A DNA stretch of 64,000 nucleotides from SKVR01 sp037441525 (lineage in GTDB: Bacteria; Bacteroidota; Bacteroidia; Bacteroidales; UBA7960), in the NCBI GenBank assembly GCA_037441525.1, contig JBBISA010000005.1, positions 1 to 64,000 on the forward strand, given 5' to 3'. The notes below the pieces were generated by a model. It ran no database searches and was not told the DNA's origin. It worked only from the letters and a program-made list of their open reading frames with translations. The translations under genes were made by a program, and so were the position numbers. This document shows positions 8,929-17,480 of the stretch, piece by piece (within the stretch, counting starts at the first letter, position 1; the number at the start of each line of letters is the position of its first letter).

Positions 8929-9591
8929 ATGAAAAATCTACTTTTATTTCTAATTGCCATTCATTTTTTTGCCGGAAATACCTATGCACAGGCTGGCAAT
9001 GAAACAGCCGCTGAGCAAAAGGCCACCGAATTATTAAAAAAAGCCAGTGCACGTATTAAAGGTTTTACCACTATTGAAGTGGACTTTACCTACACCATGG
9101 AAAACACACAAATGAATATTAACGAAACCATGAAAGGCAAGGTATTTTCGAAAGGCGATAAATACCGCATGACCATTGATGATAATATTTTTATTTCGGA
9201 TGGAAGAACCGTATGGAATTACATCAGCGAACTTGATGAAATTCATATAAATACAGTTGCCAATATGGAGGGTGGCCTTACTCCCACTGCCCTGCTGGCA
9301 AATTTTGAAAATGAGTATCGTGGGAAATTCATCAAACAGGAAAACCATCGCGGACGTACTGTCGATATTGTCGACCTGGTTCCTAAAACATCACAATCGT
9401 TTTACAAATACCGCCTTGCACTCGATGCCCGCGACCAAAACCTGGTTTACACCATTGCTTACGACCGCAACGGGGGCACATACACCTATAACATTGACAC
9501 TTTCAGAACCAACCAGCCAATCCCCGATTCGCGATTCGTATTTAATCGTGCCGATTTCCCTGCCAGAGCTGAAGTTATTGATATGAGATAG
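8929..9591 (+). CDS. LolA-like outer-membrane lipoprotein carrier protein
   Basis: About 220 residues from ATG 8929, which opens on a cleavable signal peptide (MKNLLLFLIAIHFFAGNTYAQ); a TTG at 8905 is possible but leaves an unnatural N-terminus. The rest is a LolA/LolB-type half-barrel: ARIKGFTTIEVDFTY, ETMKGKVFSKGDKYRM, IFISDGRTVWNYI, and the C-terminal RFVFNRADFP. LolA carries lipoproteins across the periplasm. It directly follows ftsK, a conserved neighbour pair in Bacteroidota, and ends at a strong hairpin terminator. Confidence 0.88.
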   Translation: MKNLLLFLIAIHFFAGNTYAQAGNETAAEQKATELLKKASARIKGFTTIEVDFTYTMENTQMNINETMKGKVFSKGDKYRMTIDDNIFISDGRTVWNYISELDEIHINTVANMEGGLTPTALLANFENEYRGKFIKQENHRGRTVDIVDLVPKTSQSFYKYRLALDARDQNLVYTIAYDRNGGTYTYNIDTFRTNQPIPDSRFVFNRADFPARAEVIDMR

Positions 9592-9619
9592 TTTTTCTCA
9601 GACCTCTGAAAAAAAAACC

Positions 9620-9656
9620 ATGGCGGCAACCACACATAGGAATGTCGCCATTTTTA
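9620..9656 (+). terminator. Rho-independent terminator after ftsK-lolA
   Basis: ATGGCGGCA (9620-9628) pairs with TGTCGCCAT (9643-9651) over nine base pairs including one G-T wobble, with a 14-base loop and a following T-rich stretch TTTTTATT. Confidence 0.8.
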
Positions 9657-9876
9657 TTAACCCAAATTTGTCTTTAGCCGTTTTTTCTAATGACCGTTAT
9701 TAAAAAATTAAAGTTTTAAGTTATTGATTATGTGACTTCTATTTTGACAAATCGCTAAAGAAAAACTAAATATTTGTAAGCAGAAATGCTTACAAATTAA
9801 GTTTTTCTAAAGCGGGGTTAAACCCGGCTAAGTCATTAGTTCATTGCATTCATAATGACTAATTCGGGATTAATAA
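9654..9876 (+). mobile_element. Small palindromic element with terminal inverted repeats, copy 1 (MITE-like)
   Basis: About 223 bases, non-coding. Ends form imperfect inverted repeats: left 9654-9672 (contains AACCCAAATTTGTC) and right 9857-9876 (GACTAATTCGGGATTAATAA). Inside lies a long hairpin at 9754-9813, with GCTAAAGAAAAACT on one side and AGTTTTTCTAAAGC on the other and GTAAGCA/TGCTTAC at the tip, and then a short GGGTT/AACCC hairpin at about 9812-9829. A near-identical copy lies in opposite orientation at 58118-58337. No transposase is present, so a non-autonomous MITE is the best guess; a REP-like element is the alternative. It fills most of the 370-base gap between the lolA terminator and the permease gene. 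Confidence 0.75.
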
Positions 9877-9919
9877 GTATTGGCAGCTATAGAACAACCC
9901 ATCCTGTGAAAATATTCCT

Positions 9920-9927
9920 ACATTTGC
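9920..9927 (+). promoter_or_regulatory. -7 promoter element for the LolC/E-type permease
   Basis: TACATTTG matches TANNTTTG, 35 bases before the TTG start at 9962. It lies just outside the right end of the palindromic element, so the gene has its own promoter and does not depend on read-through from lolA. Confidence 0.5.
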
Positions 9928-9961
9928 AATGTATCTTTCAACCCCTTAAAAGCATATTAAA

Positions 9962-11176
9962 TTGAACACTCCGTTTTTCATTGCTCGCCGAATGGGTTCC
10001 GGCAAAAAAGATATATCCAGCCTTATTAAACTGATTGCAATTCTCTCAATTTCTCTCGGTCTGACAGTTATGATTATCGCTGTTTCTGTTGTTACCGGTT
10101 ACCAGAGCGAAATCAGAAACAAGGTTATTGGTTTCGGTTCACACATCCAGATAAGCAATTTCGATTATAATGTCTCTTATGAAACACGGCCCATTAGTCG
10201 CAGCCAGGAGTTTTATGAAACTATATCGGCCCATCCTTTGGTTGAAAATATTCATGTTTTTGCAACCAAACCTGGCATCATTAAAACTGATGATGAAATA
10301 CATGGAGTAATCTTTAAGGGTGTAGGAAGTGATTATAGCTGGGATTTTTTTAACCGAAATCTCGTTGAGGGTACTGCTGCTCCGTTTAACGATTCATTGA
10401 GGAGCGACAACATTATTATTTCGTCAAGAATTTCAAGACTTTTAAAACTCAATGTTGGCACCGATGTACTGGTCTATTTCATTCAGGATCCCCCAAGGGT
10501 AAGAAGACTTACTATTTCGGGAATCTATGAAACGGGGCTGGAAGAACTGGATAAAATCTTTATTGTGGGCGATCTTCAGCACATTCAACGCCTTAACAAC
10601 TGGGATGACGACCAGGTGGGTGGATTTGGCGTTGTGTTGAAAGAATACAACCAAATGGATATGGTAAATGAGATTATCAGAGATGAGTTGCCTATCAATC
10701 TAAATTCACGCACCATCAGCCAAATCTATCCACAGATATTTGACTGGCTTGCATTGCTCGATATGAATGTGTATGTAATTATCATCATAATGATAATGGT
10801 AGCTGGAATTAACATGATAACGACCCTATTGATCTCAGTACTTGAAAAGACCAATTTAATCGGTATCCTCAAGGCCCTGGGGTCAGACAATCAACTGGTA
10901 AGAAAGGTATTCCTGATTCATGCCGGCTTCCTTATTACCCGCGGAATGGTTGCAGGCAATATACTTGGAATAGGACTTGCATGGCTTCAGTACCGATTTG
11001 GCATCATTAAACTCGACCAGGAGTCTTATTTTGTAGATGTGGTACCGGTACACTTTAATTTTTTGCACATTATTGCCATCAATGCCGGTACGTTTGCTAT
11101 TTGTATGCTAATGCTTATTATTCCAAGTTACATTATTTCCAGGGTTTCACCGGTTAAAGCCATCACTTTCAGATAA
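9962..11176 (+). CDS. ABC transporter permease, LolC/LolE (FtsX) family
   Basis: 404 residues with a TTG start. TTG 9962 is chosen because NTPFFIARRM is the conserved N-terminus of the family (usually FxxFIAxRY); the next ATG (9992) would remove it. Membrane helix 1 (about 24-46, LIAILSISLGLTVMIIAVSVV) is followed by a large periplasmic MacB-type domain, then three helices between about 265 and 400. Family members extract lipoproteins from the inner membrane with a LolD ATPase, which is not in the window. Position downstream of a lolA-like gene supports the lipoprotein-sorting role, but the general FtsX permease fold cannot exclude another substrate. Confidence 0.83.
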   Translation: MNTPFFIARRMGSGKKDISSLIKLIAILSISLGLTVMIIAVSVVTGYQSEIRNKVIGFGSHIQISNFDYNVSYETRPISRSQEFYETISAHPLVENIHVFATKPGIIKTDDEIHGVIFKGVGSDYSWDFFNRNLVEGTAAPFNDSLRSDNIIISSRISRLLKLNVGTDVLVYFIQDPPRVRRLTISGIYETGLEELDKIFIVGDLQHIQRLNNWDDDQVGGFGVVLKEYNQMDMVNEIIRDELPINLNSRTISQIYPQIFDWLALLDMNVYVIIIIMIMVAGINMITTLLISVLEKTNLIGILKALGSDNQLVRKVFLIHAGFLITRGMVAGNILGIGLAWLQYRFGIIKLDQESYFVDVVPVHFNFLHIIAINAGTFAICMLMLIIPSYIISRVSPVKAITFR

Positions 11177-11205
11177 AAAAAACCTGCCCCGGAAAAGGAC
11201 AGGTT
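11175..11205 (-). terminator. Hairpin terminator after the outer-membrane barrel gene
   Basis: AACCTG and CAGGTT arms (11181-11205) flank a GGAAAA-containing loop; on the minus strand the hairpin runs into a T tract (the A run at 11175-11182). It lies between two convergent genes and may serve both. Confidence 0.65.
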
Positions 11206-11228
11206 ATATAAACTACCTAAGGGTTTTT

Positions 11229-11852
11229 TCAGAAGAAAAACCCTATGCTAAGAACTATCTGACGTGGGCGAGTATCAAAATCATAAACTTTATCGCCAAG
11301 TTTAATACCATCGCCAAGGTTGCTGAGGTTAAACTGATATTTGAGATCGAGGGCAAGATTTCCGACAGTAACACCCGCACCTACCTGAAAACCATAAGTG
11401 GCAGGGTTGAATCTTTCTTTGAAAGCAGCGTCATCAGCCAGATCGGATTTGCTGTTGAGGATAATAGAGGCCACGGGACCCAAACCTACCCGCGCAGGCC
11501 CAAGTTTGGCCCCAATCATTACCGGAATATCAATTTGTGAGAATCTTTGCTGAAAATAGCGGTCTTCCTCTCCTTGTTGCTTATAAACAACATCATTTCC
11601 GGTGCTAACGAAAAGTAATTCGGGCATTATGAAAATACCAAGCAATGATATTTGTGCAGCTGCACCCACATGGAATCCTGTGAAATAATCGGGTAGGGTT
11701 CTGAGTTGGGTTTGGGCATCGGAATTGCCAATTGGGTATGACTTTTCAGGCAGATTGGTGAAATTCAAACCACCCCGCAAACCAAATTTAAACTGCGCCT
11801 GCGATACCTGTACCGCCAGGAGCATTATTACTGCAATGATTGTTTTTTTCAT
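11229..11852 (-). CDS. Outer-membrane beta-barrel protein (PorT/OmpW-like small barrel)
   Basis: 207 residues. A signal peptide (MKKTIIAVIMLLAVQVSQAQ) is followed by FKFGLRGGLNFTNL, the usual opening of the Bacteroidota small porin/outer membrane beta-barrel domain family, alternating amphipathic strands (GFHVGAAAQISLLGIFIMPELLF), and a terminal aromatic residue in IVLSIGFFF. Function is unknown; such proteins are usually 8-strand barrels. It stands alone, convergent with the permease. Confidence 0.83.
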   Translation of the reverse strand: MKKTIIAVIMLLAVQVSQAQFKFGLRGGLNFTNLPEKSYPIGNSDAQTQLRTLPDYFTGFHVGAAAQISLLGIFIMPELLFVSTGNDVVYKQQGEEDRYFQQRFSQIDIPVMIGAKLGPARVGLGPVASIILNSKSDLADDAAFKERFNPATYGFQVGAGVTVGNLALDLKYQFNLSNLGDGIKLGDKVYDFDTRPRQIVLSIGFFF

Positions 11853-12003
11853 AAGGTTAAAAATTTATTTGAGTGATTAAATAACATCCGGCAACCATAT
11901 TTAACTTTTGCATGAGGTAGCCGGAAATGCTTTAGATTTATTGTGTAGTCAACCTACCCATAAATCATACCATAATTTTTACCAGTTTCCTTAATTCCCT
12001 GGC

Positions 12004-14202
12004 TTAGGAGGCATTAAGGATTTTAAGCTTCTCTTCCATAACGGCAATATCAGCCTTGGCTTTCTCAATTTTCTTTTCAAACTCAATTTTTAATACATCG
12101 GCTTTTTTGGATGCAGCAAAAAAACCGATGTTGTTTTCCCAGAGTTTAATGTCGTTTTGAAGGGAATTGATGCGGTTTATCAGGAAGTTACGTTCCTTAT
12201 AGATTATATTGCCGGCGTTGGGGGAATTTTTAAGGCTTTCGATTTTTGACTTGAAACCCATTGCCGACTTTGCCTGGCGACTTATATTCAGTTTATCAAA
12301 GTGCTCGTTTACCAGCTTTCTGAACTCGTTCTGCAACTTATCTTTTTCTTTAATGGGAACATGGCCGATTTCCATCCACTGCCGCTGAAAATCCTTAAGA
12401 ATGTTAAGGTTTTCATTGCTGTTGGCTGAAAATTCAAAGCTCTTCAGTTGCTCAATAAGGTCTTTTTTCTTTTTGAGATTATCCTCCTGCTTATCGCCAA
12501 TATTCGAAAAATACTCAGATTTGCGGTTAAAGAAAGCATCGCATGCTGTTCGGAAGCGTTTCCAAACTCTATCAGAAAACTTTTTGGGAACCGGCCCAAT
12601 TTTCTTCCATTGTTGCTGAAGGATTATAAGCTCATCGGTGGTTCGTTTCCAGTCTTCGCTATCCTTAAGTGCTTCGGCCTGAAGGCATAGGTTAAGTTTC
12701 TGGTTGTAGTTTTCAGTCTGTTCATCCTTGAACTTACCAAAGAACTCCTTTTTGTTATTGAAAAACCCATCGAGTGCACTGCGAAATCTTACCCACACAT
12801 CATCATTGATTTTCTTGGGAGCAAAGCCTACTGATTTCCAGGCTTTAAACAATTCATTCACCTTTTCGGTAGCTTCCTGCCATTTGCGGGGCGAGTCGGT
12901 GGTAAAATCAGATAGTTGCTCAGCCTGCTCGCAAAGCAATACCTTGGCTGTCAGATTTTTATTTTGCTCATCGCGAAGTGAATCGTAATAAGACTGGCGG
13001 CGATCGTTCACTGCATCTGAGGCAGTTTTAAACCTATCCCATATTTCATCCTTCTTGTCTTTGGGCACCGGGCCAATTTCTTTCCATGCCTCGTGAAGTT
13101 TCTGAAGTTTTTGAAAAGACTTATTTATAGATGGCTCAAGGAGTAGCTCTTCGGCTTTTTCGCACAACTCAGCCTTAGCTTCAAGATTTTTGCGCAAATC
13201 CAGATCGCGTAATTCTTTATTAATCTTTACTTTATCAAAAAACTTTTCGACAAGGAAATGGTAATTGTTCCAAAGAGTATTTTTTGAATTCTGCGGAACC
13301 GGGCCAACCTCACGCCATTTTTCCTGAAGGTCTTTAAACAGATCGTAGGTCTTTTTAAGCTCTTCTTCAGATTCAATCAGATTTCTTATCTCTTCAAGAA
13401 TAGCTTCCTTGATTTTCAGATTTTCAGACTTTTGTTTCTCCACAGCCTGATCGTATAGATTTTTCTTGTCTTTGTAAATACCAAAAGCTTTTTCGAATCG
13501 TTCGGCAAGTTCATCAACAGGTTTAATTTCATGGGTTTCATCCGGGTGTTCATCTGTGTCGGCAATCGTTTTTTCGTAGGCATGCACACTGTGCTCCTTT
13601 TGTAAATTACGGAAAGCCAATTTTATATGTCCAATATGCTTGCGTATATATACTATATCATCGTTGGTAACCAATGCTTCAATTGCTTCAATCAGTTCGG
13701 CCTTGCTAAGGGTATTGTATCTTTCAATCAGAGTGTCGTGTTCATCATCAATTTCATCGGGTTCTGCATCTTCTTCATGCTCAGGGTGATGTTGTTCTTC
13801 TGCCTGTATTTCAGTTTCATTAATTGTTTCCTTTGCAGCCTTTGATTTTCGGGGCTTCTGATCGGAAATAATTTCCTGAACAGTTTGGGTTGTTTCGGCA
13901 GCAACCTCATGTTGCATTATCGGTTCCGAACCACCCGTCACAGTCTCGGTTTGTTCAACCATTTCATTATTTTCAGCTATTGCGGCAGGGTTTTCAACTT
14001 TTTCTTGTTCTCCATTCACATTCTCTGACTGATTTACTGGCATCTCTGATAATTCTTCGGATGCTTTTTTTTCGACATCTGTTGGTTTAGGCTGTTCATC
14101 AGCAATTTGTTCAATTTCCACATTTACGGGAAGGTTCTCGACCCCTTGCTGTTTATTAGACTTTTCAGCATTGGGGTTAAGCAGCTCTTGGTTTTCCATC
14201 AA
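12004..14202 (-). CDS. DUF349 repeat protein with acidic N-terminal region
   Basis: 732 residues. Residues 1 to about 150 are highly acidic and Glu/Gln-rich, without a signal peptide. From about 240 to 610 there are five DUF349 repeats, each with a WREVGPVP/WKEIGPVP-type turn followed by WxRF: WREVGPVPQNSKNTLW, WKEIGPVPKDKKDEIW, WKSVGFAPKKINDDVW, WKKIGPVPKKFSDRVW and a more divergent WMEIGHVPIKEKDKLQ. The C-terminus is a coiled coil (LIEINRINSL to the end). The family is conserved in Bacteroidota and has no firm function. Monocistronic, with 234 bases of AT-rich upstream DNA. Confidence 0.85.
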   Translation of the reverse strand: MMENQELLNPNAEKSNKQQGVENLPVNVEIEQIADEQPKPTDVEKKASEELSEMPVNQSENVNGEQEKVENPAAIAENNEMVEQTETVTGGSEPIMQHEVAAETTQTVQEIISDQKPRKSKAAKETINETEIQAEEQHHPEHEEDAEPDEIDDEHDTLIERYNTLSKAELIEAIEALVTNDDIVYIRKHIGHIKLAFRNLQKEHSVHAYEKTIADTDEHPDETHEIKPVDELAERFEKAFGIYKDKKNLYDQAVEKQKSENLKIKEAILEEIRNLIESEEELKKTYDLFKDLQEKWREVGPVPQNSKNTLWNNYHFLVEKFFDKVKINKELRDLDLRKNLEAKAELCEKAEELLLEPSINKSFQKLQKLHEAWKEIGPVPKDKKDEIWDRFKTASDAVNDRRQSYYDSLRDEQNKNLTAKVLLCEQAEQLSDFTTDSPRKWQEATEKVNELFKAWKSVGFAPKKINDDVWVRFRSALDGFFNNKKEFFGKFKDEQTENYNQKLNLCLQAEALKDSEDWKRTTDELIILQQQWKKIGPVPKKFSDRVWKRFRTACDAFFNRKSEYFSNIGDKQEDNLKKKKDLIEQLKSFEFSANSNENLNILKDFQRQWMEIGHVPIKEKDKLQNEFRKLVNEHFDKLNISRQAKSAMGFKSKIESLKNSPNAGNIIYKERNFLINRINSLQNDIKLWENNIGFFAASKKADVLKIEFEKKIEKAKADIAVMEEKLKILNAS

Positions 14203-14436
14203 AGTAATTTTTTTGTTATTAACCTGATTGTTAAGGAGGAATACATTGGCAATTGTATTGTTTTTTAGTTTTTAAAAAGACAACAAATACCTTATTAACT
14301 TAAAGTTTTAAAAATGAGCACAAAAATACTAATATTAATGGAAAATAGCCTACGCAAGCACCATTAATAGAAAATTAAACAACCAGAAGCCGGCAGGCAA
14401 AAACCGCTGCCATTAAAAGCCCCGGACTTTTGTAAA

Positions 14437-14799
14437 TCAATAGTCACCAGTTTCAATCATTACAAGTGTGCAGTCTTCAAGGACATCAATTTCTGCCATT
14501 TTAGCGAGTTTCTCCAGCTTTGGGTTGTAGCTGCCTGGATTGAAAATGATACGTTGCGGATTCAAATCAAGAATGTAATCAATATAGGGTTCCTGATTTT
14601 CGGGGTTCAGATAAATAGTAACAGTGTGCAAATCGGGTATTTCCACCATTTCAGTCTGAATGGGCACAGAATCAATGTCGCCATTGAATTTACCGATGGC
14701 CACAACTTCATGGCCATTCGAAACCAAGCGCCTGACTACTTTGTACGAATATCTTACAGGAGTGGGACTTGCACCTAAAACCAGGGTTTTTTTGCTCAT
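14437..14799 (-). CDS. CoA-binding domain protein (CoA_binding_2, YccU-like)
   Basis: 120 residues. A small Rossmann fold beginning KTLVLGASPTPVRYSYKVVRRL, with GHEVVAIGKF and NPGSYNPKLEKLA, matches the single-domain CoA-binding proteins. Their physiological role is unclear. Starts 18 bases after the OsmC stop and is probably co-transcribed with it. Confidence 0.85.
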   Translation of the reverse strand: MSKKTLVLGASPTPVRYSYKVVRRLVSNGHEVVAIGKFNGDIDSVPIQTEMVEIPDLHTVTIYLNPENQEPYIDYILDLNPQRIIFNPGSYNPKLEKLAKMAEIDVLEDCTLVMIETGDY

Positions 14800-14817
14800 T
14801 TTGATTAATGTTTCGAA

Positions 14818-15201
14818 CTATATCGTTTTAATGTTAAACATGGGAGCCTGGGCAATATGCTTTTTTACAGTACACGACTCGGCTGCTTTTACAAGGGCAT
14901 CGCGGTATTTATCAGGAAAAGATTCGGGCAGATGTATTTCAATTTCAATCAGGTCTTTCAGGCGTGTTTCGGAGTTCAGTCTGGTTTTTTGGACAAGTTT
15001 TATTCCCTCTTCGGGCAGGTTGCGTTGCTGACAAAATGATTTTACATACCAACCGGCACATGTGCCAATACTAAGCATAAACAGATCGAATGGGGAGGGT
15101 GCCGAGTTATCGCCTCCTGCTTTTAAAGGTTGGTCGGTAGTAATTTCGAAACCCTTGTAATATGCAGTAACTTTCTGCTTTTCGCCAAGAAGAATTTCCA
15201 T
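14818..15201 (-). CDS. OsmC-family protein
   Basis: About 127 residues from ATG 15201 (MEILLGEKQKVTAYYKGFEI); the extension to 15246 is unlikely. Family features are DQPLKAGGDNSAPSPFDLFMLSIGTCAG with a catalytic-type Cys, and the second Cys in KAAESCTVKKHI. OsmC-like proteins reduce hydroperoxides or bind acyl groups through these two cysteines. Operon with the CoA-binding protein. Confidence 0.87.
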   Translation of the reverse strand: MEILLGEKQKVTAYYKGFEITTDQPLKAGGDNSAPSPFDLFMLSIGTCAGWYVKSFCQQRNLPEEGIKLVQKTRLNSETRLKDLIEIEIHLPESFPDKYRDALVKAAESCTVKKHIAQAPMFNIKTI

Positions 15202-15346
15202 GATTTGGTAATTTAAGATTAAGCAATACCCAATTTTTGTGGGCAAATTTCGCGGAAATCATTTTAATTAAATAAACCAGAACGCAAGACCCGGCTTCTG
15301 TAACATATAAACTAAAACGGCATTAATAAACAACAACAGATTAGTC

Positions 15347-15754
15347 CTATACCCATTTGCTTTGCAAGGCATTGACAAGCCATTGCGGGGCAGGACAAGG
15401 TTTGAACGAAGCAATGTTAACAAATGCCAGGACTGTTTCGGCTGTGTTTAAAAGCTTCCCTGCGGCGTTGTATACTTCATAATAAAAGTGCATTCTCGAG
15501 GTTGGCAGTTCTTTTACAATAGTATGGATTGAAAGGAGGTCGTCATAATAGGCGGGTCTGATGTACTTAATCTCCATAGATGCAATTGGCATCATGATAC
15601 CATGTTCTTCCATTTGCCTATAGGTAAATCCGAGTTCGCGAATGGCTTCTGTGCGTGCCACTTCATAATATGTAGGGTAATTGCCATAATAGACATAACC
15701 CATCTTATCAGTTTCGGAATAACGTACCCTTATGTTGGTTTTAGAAAGATACAT
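15347..15754 (-). CDS. Acyl-CoA thioesterase, YbgC/4-hydroxybenzoyl-CoA thioesterase family
   Basis: 135 residues, hot-dog fold. The motif VRYSETDKMGYVYYGNYPTYYEVARTE carries the catalytic Asp of the 4HBT/YbgC family. Typical length for the family. The substrate is presumably a short acyl-CoA, but this cannot be read from sequence. It has its own -7 element at 15769-15776. Confidence 0.88.
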   Translation of the reverse strand: MYLSKTNIRVRYSETDKMGYVYYGNYPTYYEVARTEAIRELGFTYRQMEEHGIMMPIASMEIKYIRPAYYDDLLSIHTIVKELPTSRMHFYYEVYNAAGKLLNTAETVLAFVNIASFKPCPAPQWLVNALQSKWV

Positions 15755-15768
15755 GCTTCTTTTTTATG

Positions 15769-15776
15769 CAAACCTA
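15769..15776 (-). promoter_or_regulatory. -7 promoter element for the thioesterase gene
   Basis: TAGGTTTG on the minus strand, matching TANNTTTG, 15 bases before the ATG at 15754; this implies a very short leader. Confidence 0.45.
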
Positions 15777-15822
15777 ATGAATTTTTCCTTTGCAATTTTG
15801 ATGGATGCCCAAACTAAGCATC

Positions 15823-15866
15823 AAAAAAAGAAAACCCGGAATCCTGAATTTGCAGTTCTCCGGGTT
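15823..15866 (-). terminator. Rho-independent terminator after the DUF1573 gene
   Basis: Perfect eight-base arms AACCCGGA (15833-15840) and TCCGGGTT (15859-15866) with an 18-base loop; on the minus strand they run into a T-rich tract (A run at 15823-15834). Confidence 0.8.
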
Positions 15867-15889
15867 GTATTTATGAATTTTGCCAGAGG

Positions 15890-16300
15890 CTAACTTTCAG
15901 GAATTACTTCGCCTTTAATGCGAAGCACTACCTGCTTATTGTCGGCATTTGAATAAACAATAACAGACTTGTTGATTACATTGGGCCTGGTTACAGTGGT
16001 GTATCTCACTTTGATTACACCTTCGCGACCTGGCAAAATTGGGTCTCTTGGCCATTCGGGAACAGTACATCCACACGAAGCTTTCACATCGCTTAAAATG
16101 AGTGGCACAGTGCCTGTATTTTTAAATCTGAACTCACAGGTGGCATCTGAATTTACTACAATATGGCCAAAATCATGAACTATTGATGTGAATTCAATAT
16201 GTGATTGTGGGCCGACAGGTTGAGTTTCGGGGGCAGAATTCTGCGCAAAAATAAATGATGCCGCAAACAGGATAATTCCGGTGATGAAAAGATTTTTCAT
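15890..16300 (-). CDS. Exported DUF1573 domain protein
   Basis: 136 residues from ATG 16300, which opens on a signal peptide (MKNLFITGIILFAASFIFAQ). A longer reading from 16513 runs back through a promoter and is rejected. The DUF1573 signature is clear: HDFGHIVVNSDATCEFRFKNTGTVPLILSDV then ASCGCTVPEWP. These Ig-like (ASH/MSP-related) domains are common in periplasmic Bacteroidota proteins of unknown function. It ends at a strong hairpin terminator. Confidence 0.87.
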   Translation of the reverse strand: MKNLFITGIILFAASFIFAQNSAPETQPVGPQSHIEFTSIVHDFGHIVVNSDATCEFRFKNTGTVPLILSDVKASCGCTVPEWPRDPILPGREGVIKVRYTTVTRPNVINKSVIVYSNADNKQVVLRIKGEVIPES

Positions 16301-16385
16301 TTTTTTCGGATTTAAAATTTGTTGATGTATTAATTGATGAAAATGCTTTGTACCATTGAAAAAAATACTGGTACCTTCAGTATTG

Positions 16386-16393
16386 CAAATGTA
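16386..16393 (-). promoter_or_regulatory. -7 promoter element for the DUF1573 gene
   Basis: TACATTTG on the minus strand, matching TANNTTTG, about 86 bases before ATG 16300. This supports the short protein. Confidence 0.5.
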
Positions 16394-16593
16394 AAAACAT
16401 TTATCCCCACGACAAAAATATTGCCAAAAAAAATCAGGATAAACCCTTGAAAGCACCCGATTATTCAAACCCTTTTCCTTACCAAAACAATAATTGAAAG
16501 GTTTTATGTGCAATATATTGTTATTCGTCTGTTAATATACCACAAGAGTCATCTTTATTTTCTTTCAGTGGTTTATGAACAAATCCAAACACA

Positions 16594-17436
16594 TTAGAGA
16601 AGAATAATCAGAGAGATTGCCATTACAGCCATTCCTCCCATGAGGCCATAAAGGGAAAGGTGCGGTTGATCGTATTCACGGGCAGCAGGCAACAATTCAT
16701 CGATTGAAATAAAAATCATAATTCCGGCTACCGAAGCAAAAATAAACCCAAAAAGTATGTCGTTCATAAATGGCAACAAAATCAGGAAGCCTACCAGAGC
16801 ACCAACAGGTTCGGCCAAACCAGAAAGGAAACTATGTTTAAAAGCTTTTTTACGGCTTCCGGTGGCATAGAAAATAGGAACTGACACGGCAATTCCTTCA
16901 GGAATGTTGTGGATAGCGATGGCAATGGCAATGGGAAGGCCTAATTTAATATCTTTCAATGCCACAATAAAGGTGGCAAGGCCTTCGGGGAAATTATGTA
17001 TTGCGATAGCCATGGCCGAGAGTATTCCCATACGATAAAGTTTCCTTTTATTCATTTTTTCTCCGTTGGCCGTCATGTCCTCCACCATTCTGATTTCGTG
17101 GGGGTTTTCGAATGATGGAACCAGTTTATCGATAACGGCAATTATTATCATACCAATAAAAAATGCAAACACAGAAAACGATTGGGCGGTTTTTATTCCC
17201 ACATCGTCGGTCATGATTTCTATGCTCTTGGGCATTATTTCCATAAATGAAACATAAATCATTACCCCGGCTGAGAAACCGAGTGATAAGGAAAGGAAAC
17301 GGGTATTGGTAGTTTTGGCCAAAAACGCAATAGTGCTTCCGATACCGGTAGAAAGCCCGGAGAAAAGAGTAAGACCAAAAGCTAAAAGTACAGTTTGAAA
17401 ATCGGTATTATACTGAGCAAAAAAATCTGATATCAT
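16594..17436 (-). CDS. zupT: ZIP-family divalent metal (zinc) transporter, ZupT type
   Basis: 280 residues with about eight membrane segments. The metal-path helices carry AIHNFPEGLATF (TM4) and AIAIHNIPEGIAVSVP (TM5), the HN-PEG signatures of ZIP transporters of the ZupT/GufA branch. A cytoplasmic loop with charged residues separates TM3 and TM4. It imports zinc and possibly iron or manganese across the inner membrane. It starts 44 bases after dxs on the same strand, so it may be co-transcribed with it. Confidence 0.9.
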   Translation of the reverse strand: MISDFFAQYNTDFQTVLLAFGLTLFSGLSTGIGSTIAFLAKTTNTRFLSLSLGFSAGVMIYVSFMEIMPKSIEIMTDDVGIKTAQSFSVFAFFIGMIIIAVIDKLVPSFENPHEIRMVEDMTANGEKMNKRKLYRMGILSAMAIAIHNFPEGLATFIVALKDIKLGLPIAIAIAIHNIPEGIAVSVPIFYATGSRKKAFKHSFLSGLAEPVGALVGFLILLPFMNDILFGFIFASVAGIMIFISIDELLPAAREYDQPHLSLYGLMGGMAVMAISLIILL

Positions 17437-17480
17437 AGAATACGTAAGTACATTACATCTAAAATGTTAATTTAGTTTTT

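Noticed and set aside
9592..9961. tRNA or small ncRNA gene in the palindromic element
   Set aside because: No cloverleaf or T-loop signature; the structure is one long hairpin with terminal inverted repeats.
9962..10054. ATG 9992 as the start of the LolC/E-type permease
   Set aside because: It would cut the conserved NTPFFIARRM N-terminus; the TTG at 9962 keeps it.
15890..16513. Long form of the DUF1573 protein from 16513
   Set aside because: It crosses a promoter motif and hides the signal peptide at 16300.
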